DNA of 64,000 nt from Bradyrhizobium arachidis (GCF_015291705.1 NZ_CP030050.1:3038001-3102000); one strand, 5' to 3'; positions 8,393 to 16,971 are shown, counted from the stretch's first letter. Notes: generated by a model from the letters alone, not told the origin. Numbers and translations are program-made.

Positions 8393-10021
8393 ATGACAAA
8401 CTCACCTGGTCGCGCCGAGAAGCTGTCGAGTTCGGCAGGATCCGTCATGTTCGACGCGGATGTGCTGGTGCTCGGTGGCGGTCCCGCGGGCACCTGGGCC
8501 GCGATCAGCGCCGCGGAACATGGTGCGCGCGTCGTGCTGGCGGATAAGGGATTTTGCGGTACCTCAGGTGCGACTGCGGCCGCCGGCACCGGCGTTTGGT
8601 ATGTCGATCCCGCTCCGGAGCGCCGCGAGGCCGCGATGGCCAGCCGTGAGAAACTCGGTGGCCACCTCCAGGATCGCCGCTGGATGGCGCGCGTGCTGGA
8701 CCGGACCTACGCCCAGAGCAACCAGCTCGCCGACTGGGGCTATCCTTATCCCGCCGATGACGATGGCAGGCCGCAGCGGAATTCGCTCCAGGGCCCGGAG
8801 TACATGCGGCTGATGCGCAAGCGGACCAAGCAGGCCGGCGTGACCATCCTCGATCATTCGCCGGCGCTCGAACTGCTGGTCGATGGCAACGGCGTGGTTG
8901 CGGGAGCTACGGGCTTGCGCCGCCAGAAGGGGGATCGTTGGGCGGTCAACGCCAAGGCCGTGGTGATCGCCACTGGCGGATGCGCCTTTCTCAGCAAGAC
9001 GCTCGGTTCGAACGTCCTGACCGGCGACGGCTATCTCCTCGCTGCGGAGGCGGGTGCGGAATTCACCAGCATGGAGTTCTCCAACGCCTACGCGATCTCG
9101 CCGGCGTTCGGATCGGTGACCAAGACCTTGTTCTACAGCTGGTCGAGCTTCACCGATGAGCAGGGCAGCGTCATTCCCGGAGCGTCGTCGAAAGGTGGAC
9201 GCTCCGTGATTGCGCGCGCGCTCCGTAAAGGCCCCGTGTACGCGCAGCTTGACCAGGCGGACGCGGAGACCCAGCGGCACATGCGCGTGTCCCAGCCGAA
9301 CTTCTTTCTTCCGTTCGACCGCACCGGTATCGATCCCTTCACGCAACGTTTTCCGATCACGCTGCGCCTCGAAGGAACCGTTCGCGGGACAGGCGGCCTG
9401 CGGATCATCGATGACAGTTGCGCGACCACCGTGCCGGGTCTCTACGCGGCAGGCGATGCAGCGACGCGCGAATTGATCTGCGGTGGCTTCACCGGCGGCG
9501 GCAGCCACAATGCCGCCTGGGCGATGTCTTCGGGGCATTGGGCCGGCCAGGGCGCCGCCGAGTTTGCGCGACAAATGGGTACGACGAGCGGGCGTCAGGC
9601 CTTCCGACGCGGCACCGTTGGCCTGCGATCTGGCGGCGGTCGTCCGTTGCAGGGCAGCGCCCTCGCGCGGAGCGTTCAGGACGAGGTGTTCCCCTACGAG
9701 CTGAATTACTTCCGCGAGGCCGGACGACTGGGCGAGTCGCTCCGTCGGCTGGATGCATTGTGGTCCGATGCGTCGGCTGCCGATGCACCGGACGAGAAGG
9801 AACTGTTACGTGCACGCGAAGCGGCCGCCATGCTCGCGACCGCGCGCTGGATGTATCGCAGCGCGCTGACGCGTCAGGAAAGCCGGGGAATGCATCGCCG
9901 CGACGATTACCCCGAGCAGGACGACCGTTACCTCCATCTGGTGACGAGCGGCGGGCTCGATGATGTCTGGACGTCCGCACGTCCGCTGGCGTCTGCGCAA
10001 TATGCGGAGGCCGCGGAATGA
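8393..10021 (+). CDS. SdhA/FrdA/AprA-superfamily FAD-dependent oxidoreductase (module 1, large subunit)
   Basis: A 542-residue flavoprotein of the fumarate reductase/succinate dehydrogenase/APS reductase superfamily. The FAD dinucleotide fold is DVLVLGGGPAGTWAA (residues 23-37), followed by GFCGTSGATAAAG. A second FAD contact, PGLYAAGDAATREL, is near residue 348 and is followed by the glycine-rich FTGGGSHNAAWA. The C-terminal helical part has RQESRGMHRRDDYPEQDD, as in SdhA/AprA. It has no signal peptide, so it is cytoplasmic. Its stop overlaps the ferredoxin start as ATGA, implying a stoichiometric complex. It is a clear paralog of 13851-15452. The reaction is unknown; APS reductase and SdhA are distant relatives, not close matches. 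Confidence 0.88.
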   Translation: MTNSPGRAEKLSSSAGSVMFDADVLVLGGGPAGTWAAISAAEHGARVVLADKGFCGTSGATAAAGTGVWYVDPAPERREAAMASREKLGGHLQDRRWMARVLDRTYAQSNQLADWGYPYPADDDGRPQRNSLQGPEYMRLMRKRTKQAGVTILDHSPALELLVDGNGVVAGATGLRRQKGDRWAVNAKAVVIATGGCAFLSKTLGSNVLTGDGYLLAAEAGAEFTSMEFSNAYAISPAFGSVTKTLFYSWSSFTDEQGSVIPGASSKGGRSVIARALRKGPVYAQLDQADAETQRHMRVSQPNFFLPFDRTGIDPFTQRFPITLRLEGTVRGTGGLRIIDDSCATTVPGLYAAGDAATRELICGGFTGGGSHNAAWAMSSGHWAGQGAAEFARQMGTTSGRQAFRRGTVGLRSGGGRPLQGSALARSVQDEVFPYELNYFREAGRLGESLRRLDALWSDASAADAPDEKELLRAREAAAMLATARWMYRSALTRQESRGMHRRDDYPEQDDRYLHLVTSGGLDDVWTSARPLASAQYAEAAE

Positions 10022-10338
10022 TCGAGGTTATCGATGCGGAACAGTGCACGGCCTGCGACATCTGCGTGAGCGTGTGCCCGACCAACGTCTTCGACAAGAC
10101 CGACGGCATTCCCAGGATCGCACGTCAAAGCGACTGCCAGACCTGCTTCCTGTGCGAGCTCTATTGTCCCGAGGATGCGCTGTTCGTCTCGCCGTTCGCC
10201 GACGCGCCGCAAGCGGTCGACGTGGCGGCGTTGAAGGAGGCGACCATGCTGGGCAGCTATCGGCGTGCCGTGGGCTGGGTCGAGGAGAGTCGGCACCTGC
10301 GGGCGGCCGATCGGAGTTATCGGCTGTTCGGCCATTGA
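10018..10338 (+). CDS. 2x[4Fe-4S] ferredoxin subunit (module 1, small subunit)
   Basis: A 106-residue bacterial-type ferredoxin. Two complete clusters are visible: Cys10, 13, 16 and 20 (QCTACDICVSVCP) and Cys40, 43, 46 and 50 (DCQTCFLCELYCP). This fits a partner that passes electrons to or from the FAD of the preceding subunit, as AprB does for AprA, but it is shorter than AprB as I know it. Its ATG overlaps the flavoprotein stop by four bases. The tail after residue 60 (SYRRAVGWVEESRHLRA) is shared in outline with the second ferredoxin and may be the docking element. Confidence 0.9.
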   Translation: MIEVIDAEQCTACDICVSVCPTNVFDKTDGIPRIARQSDCQTCFLCELYCPEDALFVSPFADAPQAVDVAALKEATMLGSYRRAVGWVEESRHLRAADRSYRLFGH

Positions 10339-10365
10339 AAGTCATGTCGTCTCTGGAGGCCGGCC

Positions 10366-10713
10366 ATGAGCGGAGATCGCCTCTTTCTGTTGAAGCCGGG
10401 ATTTGAAGATCCCGAGCAGCCGGGCCGCTTCTTCGTCTGCCCGCACTGCAATGCAATCGAGGGGTTGCTGGCGTCGTTCCCCGGGCTGGCAACGCAGATC
10501 GAAGTGCAGCGCCTGCCATTCACGCGGCCGCGAACGGCGCTGGTCGATATCTTGGGCGAGCAGCATCAGTCGCTTCCGGTTCTGGTCTTTGATGAGAACC
10601 GGCCGGTGCCTGAGGACGCCGGCGTCGCCAACGGCCGGCGCTTCTTCGATTCCTCGGAGCGAATACTGCGCTATCTGGCCGACCGCTACGCATTCCCGCA
10701 CGTTCACCAATAG
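10366..10713 (+). CDS. DUF3088 family protein with CPHC motif
   Basis: A 115-residue protein I assign to DUF3088 from memory of the family: an N-terminal RLFLLKPGFEDPEQPG, then FFVCPHCNAIEGLLASFP with a CxxC at residues 25-28, and later HQSLPVLVFDENRPVPEDAG. The CPHC and overall length suggest a thioredoxin-like or glutaredoxin-like fold, which is an inference. It follows the ferredoxin gene by 27 bp on the same strand, with GGAGG upstream of its ATG, so it is likely the last gene of the metY-to-ferredoxin operon. A role as redox accessory or metal/thiol carrier for the module is possible. Confidence 0.72.
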   Translation: MSGDRLFLLKPGFEDPEQPGRFFVCPHCNAIEGLLASFPGLATQIEVQRLPFTRPRTALVDILGEQHQSLPVLVFDENRPVPEDAGVANGRRFFDSSERILRYLADRYAFPHVHQ

Positions 10714-10739
10714 GACTGATCGGGATCGCCGGCATTCCC

Positions 10740-11564
10740 CTAGGTTTGCACCTGTCCCCAGCGCTGCACCGTGATCCGCGTCAGCGTCCGGAAGATCAGG
10801 CCTTCCACGACAAGACCAACCACGATCACGGTGAGCAATCCGGCGAAGACGCTTGCCGTCTCCAGCTGCGCACGGCTGGTGTAGATGAACCAGCCGATCC
10901 CGCCGGACCGCGCGCTGACGCCGAACACAAGCTCGGCCGCGATCAGGGTACGCCAGGCGAAGGCCCAACCGATCCGCAGGCCCGACAGGATCTGGGGAAA
11001 TGCCGCCGGCACCAGGATCTCCGCGACGAACCGGCCCCCCGAGAGGCCCAGGTTGCGGCCGGCCATTCGTAAAGTCGGCGGCACCGCGAGGAAGCCGCCA
11101 TAGCAGGCGAGGGCCACCGGCCACAGAACGGAGTGCACAATGACGAAGATGAGACTCGGCGTTCCCACACCAAACCACAGCAGAGCAATAGGAAGAAGCG
11201 CGATGGCGGGAAGCGGATTGAACATCGACGTCAACAGGCCAAGAGCCTCATTGCCCCAGCGCGACAGGGCGGCGAGGGTCGTCAGCACCGCGGCGACGGC
11301 AACGCCCAGCGCATAGCCGGTGATGAGAACCCGCAGCGAGGTCAACGCGCGGTTTGGCAGCTCGCCCGACAGGACGGCCGACCACAGCGCCGATAGCGTT
11401 GCGCCCAGGGTCGGCAGCAGAAGTGCGTTGTCGAGCCAGCGTGCATAAAGCTCCCAGGCAAGCGCAAAGCCGGCGAGGATGATGAAGCGCCGCCAGGGCG
11501 TTCCCTCGAGCGCCCGCCGCAGCGCTGGCGCACGAACGAGTTTTGGGGCCGCGACGTCAGACAT
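10740..11564 (-). CDS. SsuC/TauC-type ABC transporter permease (importer 1)
   Basis: A 274-residue inner-membrane permease of the nitrate/taurine/sulfonate importer family. About six membrane segments are visible. The cytoplasmic coupling (EAA) loop is VPPTLRMAGRNLGLSGGRF, preceded by IALLWFGVGTPSLIFVIVHS. The start is the ATG at 11564, overlapping the ATPase stop by eight bases. The longer open frame to 11660 only reads through the ATPase gene. It forms an importer with the ATPase and binding protein upstream in the same minus-strand operon. Confidence 0.9.
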   Translation of the reverse strand: MSDVAAPKLVRAPALRRALEGTPWRRFIILAGFALAWELYARWLDNALLLPTLGATLSALWSAVLSGELPNRALTSLRVLITGYALGVAVAAVLTTLAALSRWGNEALGLLTSMFNPLPAIALLPIALLWFGVGTPSLIFVIVHSVLWPVALACYGGFLAVPPTLRMAGRNLGLSGGRFVAEILVPAAFPQILSGLRIGWAFAWRTLIAAELVFGVSARSGGIGWFIYTSRAQLETASVFAGLLTVIVVGLVVEGLIFRTLTRITVQRWGQVQT

Positions 11565-12372
11565 GGTCGACTTCCGGGGCAGAAAACACGGTCTCCTGGA
11601 TGCGCCGCTCCAGCTCGCCGAAACCCGAGCTGCCGCGGGCGCGCGTTTCCGGCGGGACATCGAAGGTGGCGGCCAGCCGTCCCGGGTGCGGCGTCAGCGC
11701 CAGGATGCGGGTTCCGACGCGAATCGCCTCGTCGATGCCATGGGTCACGAACAGGGCGGTGTTTCCGGTTTCATCGCACAGCTTGAGCAGTTCGTCCTGC
11801 ATCTGCCGCCGCGTCAGCGCGTCAAGCGCGGCGAACGGTTCGTCCATCAGCAGCAGCGCCGGCTCCAGCGCGAAGGCCCGCGCGATCGCGACGCGCTGTT
11901 TCATGCCGCCGGACAAGGTATGGGGGAAGGCGTCGATGAAGTTCTTCAATCCGACGCGCTCAAGCCAGCGCCGCGCAATGCCCTCTGCATCTCGTCGCGG
12001 CAGCGATTTTCCTCGCTCCAGGGCATAGCGGACATTGCCGAGCACAGTGCGCCACGGCAGCAATTGGTCGAACTCCTGAAACACGGTCATGCGGTCGGGC
12101 CCCGGGGCTCCGATCCGCCGGCCGTTCATGCGCATTTCACCGGCGCTTGGCTTGAGGAAACCGCCCACCGCACGCAGCAGTGTGGACTTGCCGCAGCCCG
12201 ACGGACCCAGCAGGATCAGCCGTTCGCCGGCCGCGAGCGTGAAGCTGACATCCTCGACCGCGGTGAGGATGCCTTCGCGCGTCGGATAGCTGATGCTGAC
12301 GTGATCGAGCTTGAGCAGCGTCGACGACGTGGTGTCGCCGACGAGGCCAGTCAGTCGCGGAGCGACGTTCAT
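11557..12372 (-). CDS. SsuB/TauB-type ABC transporter ATPase (importer 1)
   Basis: A 271-residue ABC ATPase of the nitrate/sulfonate/taurine class. Walker A is GPSGCGKST (56-64), the signature LSGGMKQR (153-160), Walker B LLLMDEP (173-179), and the switch histidine is in FVTHGIDEA. The FQEFDQLLPWRTVLGNV stretch after the Q-loop is typical of SsuB/TauB. It lies one base after the binding-protein gene and overlaps the permease gene by eight bases, so the three are surely one operon. Confidence 0.93.
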   Translation of the reverse strand: MNVAPRLTGLVGDTTSSTLLKLDHVSISYPTREGILTAVEDVSFTLAAGERLILLGPSGCGKSTLLRAVGGFLKPSAGEMRMNGRRIGAPGPDRMTVFQEFDQLLPWRTVLGNVRYALERGKSLPRRDAEGIARRWLERVGLKNFIDAFPHTLSGGMKQRVAIARAFALEPALLLMDEPFAALDALTRRQMQDELLKLCDETGNTALFVTHGIDEAIRVGTRILALTPHPGRLAATFDVPPETRARGSSGFGELERRIQETVFSAPEVDHV

Positions 12373-12373
12373 A

Positions 12374-13378
12374 TCAGCTTCCCGGCTTCTCTCCGAGGCC
12401 GGACCAGAACAGGTCCCGCCATGACGCCGGCGCCTGCTTGATCAGGCCGACCTTGGCCTCGAAATCCGCGAACTTCTGGGCGCCCTCGGGAGCCGTCGTG
12501 AAGTTGACGTCCTTGTCGCGAATGATGCTCTCGACGAAGTCGGGGGCAAGCTTCGATCCCTCCGCCTTGATGTACAGCGCGGCAGCTTCCTTCGGATTGG
12601 CCTTGATCCATTCATTGGCGCGATCAAGGCCGCGGACGAACGCCAAAATCGTCTTGGGGTTGTCGTTGACGAACTTCGTGGTGGAATAGACCACGTTGAA
12701 AGTGTGGGGCCCGCCGAGCACATCGTAGCTGTTGAGGACCTGATGCACCTTGCCGCTCGCTAGTTGTTGCTGCGAGAACGGCGGCGAGGTGAAATGTGCC
12801 GTGATTTCCGAATGCCCGGAGAGGATCTGGGCCGTCGCGTCGGGATGCGGCATGCTGACGGTGAGCTCGTCAAGCTTGTCGTATTTGCCGAACGCCTTGT
12901 CCGCCGCCATCTGGAGGACGATCGGCTGAAAGCCGACCTTGACCGAGGGAAGCGCGATCCGGTCCTTCTCGGTGAAGTCGGCCAGCGTCTTGATATTGGG
13001 ATTGTTGGTGGTCAGGATGTTCGCCATCGAGCCGAGCGCAGCGACGCCAATGATCTTGGCCGTGGTCCGCGTCTTGTCCCAGGTCAGGATCATGGGCGTG
13101 ATGCCGGCCGTTGCGAAATCGAGGCCGCCTGAAATCAGCGCCTCGTTCATGGCCGCCGCGCCGGACAGCCGGAGCCATTCGACCTTTGGCGGCGCAATGC
13201 CGAGGGCCTTGGCTTCTTCCTCGATCAGCCCCTTTTCGCTGGCGACGATCAGCGGAAGGTAAGCGATGCCGAATTGCTGGGCGATGCGAAGCTGGCCCGT
13301 TTCAGCGCGCACACTATTCGCGCCACCCAGCGTAATGATCAGCGCGAGCGCCGCCTGCAAAAGCCTCGACCTATTCAT
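12374..13378 (-). CDS. NMT1/TauA-like ABC substrate-binding protein (importer 1)
   Basis: A 334-residue periplasmic binding protein. The Sec signal runs to about SVRAET (residue 26). The mature N-terminus, LRIAQQFGIAYLPLIVASEK, and LISGGLDFATAGITPMILTW are typical of nitrate/sulfonate/taurine binding proteins. I chose the ATG at 13378, preceded by AAGAGACG; the longer frame to 13435 is less likely. It heads the importer operon and is divergent from the second flavoprotein gene, with 472 bp between. The ligand is not determined; a sulfonate or sulfur ester is inferred from neighbours. Confidence 0.9.
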   Translation of the reverse strand: MNRSRLLQAALALIITLGGANSVRAETGQLRIAQQFGIAYLPLIVASEKGLIEEEAKALGIAPPKVEWLRLSGAAAMNEALISGGLDFATAGITPMILTWDKTRTTAKIIGVAALGSMANILTTNNPNIKTLADFTEKDRIALPSVKVGFQPIVLQMAADKAFGKYDKLDELTVSMPHPDATAQILSGHSEITAHFTSPPFSQQQLASGKVHQVLNSYDVLGGPHTFNVVYSTTKFVNDNPKTILAFVRGLDRANEWIKANPKEAAALYIKAEGSKLAPDFVESIIRDKDVNFTTAPEGAQKFADFEAKVGLIKQAPASWRDLFWSGLGEKPGS

Positions 13379-13613
13379 GTTGACGTCTCTTGAATTCCCA
13401 TTCGTCCGACGGCTCACCACGAGCCATTGCGGCACACTTCAGGAAATCAATCAGCCGGTCCAGTGAACTGATGTCGCTGCGCAATTTTCGAAACAAATCC
13501 GCTTGGCCAACTGCATCGGCAGGAGATCTGTTCTTCAATCGATCTGTATCAAAGAAGTCTGTTCCCTTGCCTTGAAGGGCTTCGATCCAATTTCTCGCGT
13601 CGGGCAGGACCAC
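13371..13613 (-). CDS. Possible 80-residue leader protein upstream of importer 1
   Basis: A GTG-started frame of 80 codons whose stop overlaps the start of the binding-protein gene by eight bases (CAACATGAATAG). The composition is protein-like, with the charged amphipathic run ADLFRKLRSDISSLDRLIDF, but I recognise no domain. It lacks a good ribosome-binding site. The overlap would allow translational coupling. It may instead be chance coding in a 472-bp divergent promoter region. Confidence 0.3.
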   Translation of the reverse strand: MVLPDARNWIEALQGKGTDFFDTDRLKNRSPADAVGQADLFRKLRSDISSLDRLIDFLKCAAMARGEPSDEWEFKRRQHE

Positions 13614-13850
13614 ACGACAGCGAGAAGCTTCGTTTTACTCCCTGTCCTCGCTGGAGAAGTCTGTTCTATGCCAGAATAGCCATCTTCTCGACTTCGCCAC
13701 AGGCCACACGACTCGTTCGCTGCGAGGCGTCAAAAGAGTTTTACCTTTCATTGACGCGAGTACGGCCCGCCTCAAACATGGGTCACCGGGTGCCGCTCGG
13801 CATCAGCAGGTGCCGGCGGAGCGGCTAGTGCGTTACGAGAGATCAGGATC
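13379..13850. promoter_or_regulatory. Divergent promoter region between importer 1 and module 2
   Basis: This 472-bp stretch separates the minus-strand importer operon from the plus-strand flavoprotein operon. It must hold both promoters. Apart from the weak 80-codon frame above, I see a widely spaced CGAGAAG (13621) and CTTCTCG (13684) inverted pair and an AGGA ribosome-binding site ahead of 13851. No confident promoter hexamers or operator could be fixed by eye. Confidence 0.45.
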
Positions 13851-15452
13851 ATGATGTCTTCCGCGCTCGAAGAATTGTCGATAGCGACCGACGTGCTGAT
13901 CGTCGGTGGCGGGATGGCGGGCGCATGGGCCGCGACGTCTGCCGCCGAGGCGGGGGCGAAAGTCGTTCTGGTCGACAAGGGCTATTGCGGCACCAGCGGC
14001 GTGACGGCCGCGGCAGGACCGGGCCATTGGTGGGTCCCGCCGGATCCTCCGTCGGCCCGCGATACGGCTGTCGCCAATCGTATCGCGAGCGGCCTCGGTC
14101 TCGGCGAAGCGGACTGGATGTATCGCATTCTCGATCAGACCTGGCGCTCGCTGCCAACACTGGCGCGCTATTACAAGTTCGGCGCGGATGACGATGGGCG
14201 TGTAAACTATCGCGCGGTGCGCGGGCCCGAATATATGCGCGCGCTGCGGCAACAGGTGCTGAGCCACGGTGTCACCATCCTCGATCATTCGCCCGTCCTC
14301 GAACTTCTGGCGCGGTCCGACGGCTCGATCGGCGGTGCCCGCGGCCAGCGCCGACAGGACGGCGGGAGAGCCTATCGGATCGAGGCAGGGGCGGTGATCC
14401 TTGCGGCCGGCGGGACCAGCTTCCTGTCCCATCTTCTGGGCTCGCGAACCAACACCGGGGACGGCTATCTCATGGCGGCCGAAGCGGGCGCGGAGATGTC
14501 CGGCATGGAGTTCACTGCGGCCTACACCATTGCGCCCGCGCATTCGACGATGACGCGAAGCATGGCTTATGCGTTCGCAACCTATTACGACGCCGACGGG
14601 CACGAGCTCGATCTTCCGTTCGGCCCCGACCAGACCATTCGCCTGGCGCGCGCGCTCCAGCGCGGTCCGGTCTACTGCTCGCTGCATCGTCTACCCGACG
14701 ACATCAAGGCGCGGCTGCACACGATATCGCCGAACGTCCCGTTGGTGTTCGACCGCTGGGGGGTCGATCCCTATCGCGACCGCTTCGAGGTGACATTGCA
14801 CAATGACGGCACCATTCGCGGCATCGGCGGGGTGCGGGTGCACGATGTGGATGGCAGGACATCGGTTCCGGGATTGTTCGTAGCCGGCGACAACGCATCG
14901 CGCGAGAAGGTTGCAGGCGCCATCTCCGGTGGCGGCAATGTCAACTCGGCCTGGGCGCTTTCGTCCGGTGTGCTCGCCGGGCGTGCTGCGGCAGGCCTGG
15001 CGCGCGGCACGACGAGTGCGGGCCGATTGCGGCCACTTGGCCGCGCCGGGCGGGAGCCTCGCAGGGGCGCCAGGGCCGTCGATCTTGCCGCGCTTCGTAA
15101 CGGCGTGCGCGCCGAAATGCACCCGTTCGACAAAAATCTATTGCGCACCGGGCAAGGACTTGCAGCATCTGCACACGTGCTCAAGGGCTTGTGGACCGAG
15201 TTGGTCGATCACGCAGACGCAGGCACAATCGCCTCGCGCGAGACGGCGGCTCTATTGGCAACAGCGCGCTGGTCCGTCGCCACGGCGGCAACACGTAAGG
15301 AGAGCAGGGGCCTTCATCGCCGCGAGGATTTCCCTTCACGGGATTCCGGGCTTGCAGTCCGTCTGCTTAGTGGCGGCCTGGACCAGGTCTGGGTCGCTGT
15401 CGACGGTGCTCCTGCGGATGCCAAGACCGGTCAACTCGAGGCGGCTTCATGA
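13851..15452 (+). CDS. SdhA/FrdA/AprA-superfamily FAD-dependent oxidoreductase (module 2, large subunit)
   Basis: A 533-residue paralog of the flavoprotein at 8393. FAD fold: DVLIVGGGMAGAWAATSAAE (19-24 for GGGMAG), then GYCGTSGVTAAAG. Shared internal blocks are RGPEYMRALR, GVTILDHSPVLELL, TGDGYLMAAEAGAEMSGMEF and GTIRGIGGVRV, then PGLFVAGDNASREK and RKESRGLHRREDFPSRDS at the C-terminal helical domain. Two adjacent ATGs (13851, 13854) could start it. Its stop overlaps the ferredoxin ATG. It is cytoplasmic and of unknown reaction. The mid-region around residues 230-260 differs most from the first copy, suggesting a different substrate. Confidence 0.88.
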   Translation: MMSSALEELSIATDVLIVGGGMAGAWAATSAAEAGAKVVLVDKGYCGTSGVTAAAGPGHWWVPPDPPSARDTAVANRIASGLGLGEADWMYRILDQTWRSLPTLARYYKFGADDDGRVNYRAVRGPEYMRALRQQVLSHGVTILDHSPVLELLARSDGSIGGARGQRRQDGGRAYRIEAGAVILAAGGTSFLSHLLGSRTNTGDGYLMAAEAGAEMSGMEFTAAYTIAPAHSTMTRSMAYAFATYYDADGHELDLPFGPDQTIRLARALQRGPVYCSLHRLPDDIKARLHTISPNVPLVFDRWGVDPYRDRFEVTLHNDGTIRGIGGVRVHDVDGRTSVPGLFVAGDNASREKVAGAISGGGNVNSAWALSSGVLAGRAAAGLARGTTSAGRLRPLGRAGREPRRGARAVDLAALRNGVRAEMHPFDKNLLRTGQGLAASAHVLKGLWTELVDHADAGTIASRETAALLATARWSVATAATRKESRGLHRREDFPSRDSGLAVRLLSGGLDQVWVAVDGAPADAKTGQLEAAS

Positions 15453-15826
15453 TCGAGCTTATCGTCGCGGACCGCTGTACGGATTGCGGGACATGCATCG
15501 AGGTTTGTCCAGCTAATGTGCTCGACGCCGGGCAAGGCGGCCTGCCGATCCTTGCGCGTGTCGAGGATTGCCAGACGTGCTTCATGTGCGAGCTCTATTG
15601 TCAGGCCGACGCCATCTACGTTGCACCCGATTGCGACCGCCGTGTCGCCGTCGACGAGGCGGAGGTAGTGACCTCCGGTCACCTCGGTCAATACCGCAAA
15701 CACTCCGGCTGGGACGAATGGTCCGATCGTTTCCCAAACGAGCAATGGCTGATGGAGACCGTTTTCCGTCGCGCCGGCGAGGCCGCGGCGAAGGCGACGT
15801 CGGCTGACGTTATCCGCACGAAGTGA
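15449..15826 (+). CDS. 2x[4Fe-4S] ferredoxin subunit (module 2, small subunit)
   Basis: A 125-residue ferredoxin with clusters at Cys10, 13, 16, 20 (RCTDCGTCIEVCP) and Cys41, 44, 47, 51 (DCQTCFMCELYCQ). The second cluster has Gln where a proline normally follows the last cysteine. It overlaps the flavoprotein gene as ATGA, as in module 1. It has an extra 20-residue basic/alanine-rich C-terminus compared with the first ferredoxin. The shared LGQYRKHSGWDEWSD-type region may bind the large subunit. Confidence 0.9.
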   Translation: MIELIVADRCTDCGTCIEVCPANVLDAGQGGLPILARVEDCQTCFMCELYCQADAIYVAPDCDRRVAVDEAEVVTSGHLGQYRKHSGWDEWSDRFPNEQWLMETVFRRAGEAAAKATSADVIRTK

Positions 15827-15962
15827 GTCCAGAGAGACAAACTTTTATGTCGTGTCGAGATGCGTCGTCCTGTTGTTGCATGACAGCGGCGATCTTTGAA
15901 AAGACTATCTTGGTCTGAACGCCTAGCATGTCCTCGTTATTGTCATCGTAAAGCTGCAGGAC

Positions 15963-16955
15963 ATGAATACCCCCCGAATTGAAGGCCAGCGCGCATCCGC
16001 CAGCGTGCGATCGCCGATCGTCGTCAATCAGCTTGGCCCGGACGTTCGTGCCGCGCTGGCCGATCACTGGTCGCGTCCGCTGATCATCGATCATCCCGCC
16101 GATCGCGCGCCCTGGGCGATCGCTCCGGAAGCCGACGTGCTGCTGACGCGGCCGCTCGCCGGATGGCACAAGGCGCCTGCGGAGAAGCCGGCCGGCTGGC
16201 CATTCGGCCTGCGCTGGATCCAGACCGCATCGACGGGCGTCGATTTCTTTCCGACGTGGCTGCTCGATGGCCCGGTCGTTACGGTCGGCCGCGGCATCTC
16301 GGCTGATCCAATTGCGGAATATGTCCTTGCGGCGATCCTCGGCTTCGAAAAGCGCATCCACGACATCCGGCCGCGCAGCCGCGAACAATGGAAGATTGCT
16401 CCGCTCGGTTCGCTCAGCGGCAAGACCATCGGGATCGCGGGCTTCGGCGCGATCGGCCGCGCCGTGGTGGAGCGGGTCAAGCCGTTCGGCGTCAACATCA
16501 GGGTTTTGCGGCGCTCAGGCTGGCCATATGTTCTCCCGGGCATTCAGCCTGTCGGCAGCATCGAGCAGTTGGTCGAGGTTTCCGATCATCTCGTTCTTGC
16601 CCTGCCGGCGACGACGAAGACGGCGCGTCTCATCAACGCCGACGTGCTGGCACGCGCCAAGACGTCGCTGCACCTGATCAATGTCGCACGTGGACGGATC
16701 GTCGATCAGAGCGCTCTGTTACAGGCGCTTGATGAGGGACGGATTGCCGGCGCGACGCTCGATGTCACCGACCCCGAGCCGCCGCCGGAAGGCGATCCGA
16801 TCTATGACCATCCCAAGGTCGTCCTGACCCCGCATGTGTCGTGGACGGGTGGCGAGGATGCCAAGCGGCTGGCCGACAAGACGCTGGTCAACCTCGACGC
16901 CTATGCGCATGGCGTGGCGCTGGCCGACGTCTTCGACAGGAATCTCGAATACTAG
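15963..16955 (+). CDS. D-isomer-specific 2-hydroxyacid dehydrogenase, NAD(P)-binding
   Basis: A 330-residue dehydrogenase that would interconvert a 2-oxoacid and a D-2-hydroxyacid. The dinucleotide motif is GFGAIG (160-165). The catalytic set is complete: Arg243 (VARGRIVD), Glu272 (DPEPP) and His291 (TPHVSWTG). The N-terminal substrate domain is short and diverged. It starts 136 bp after the module 2 ferredoxin and is 16 bp before the aldolase-family gene, so these two form a pair. It may process the carbon skeleton left after desulfonation; that is inference. No signal peptide. Confidence 0.88.
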   Translation: MNTPRIEGQRASASVRSPIVVNQLGPDVRAALADHWSRPLIIDHPADRAPWAIAPEADVLLTRPLAGWHKAPAEKPAGWPFGLRWIQTASTGVDFFPTWLLDGPVVTVGRGISADPIAEYVLAAILGFEKRIHDIRPRSREQWKIAPLGSLSGKTIGIAGFGAIGRAVVERVKPFGVNIRVLRRSGWPYVLPGIQPVGSIEQLVEVSDHLVLALPATTKTARLINADVLARAKTSLHLINVARGRIVDQSALLQALDEGRIAGATLDVTDPEPPPEGDPIYDHPKVVLTPHVSWTGGEDAKRLADKTLVNLDAYAHGVALADVFDRNLEY

Positions 16956-16971
16956 AAAAGGAGCCGCAACA

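Noticed and set aside
8393..15826. Calling the flavoprotein/ferredoxin pairs true APS reductases (AprAB)
   Set aside because: Both subunits are shorter than AprA and AprB and I could not identify APS-specific active-site residues, so only superfamily membership is claimed.
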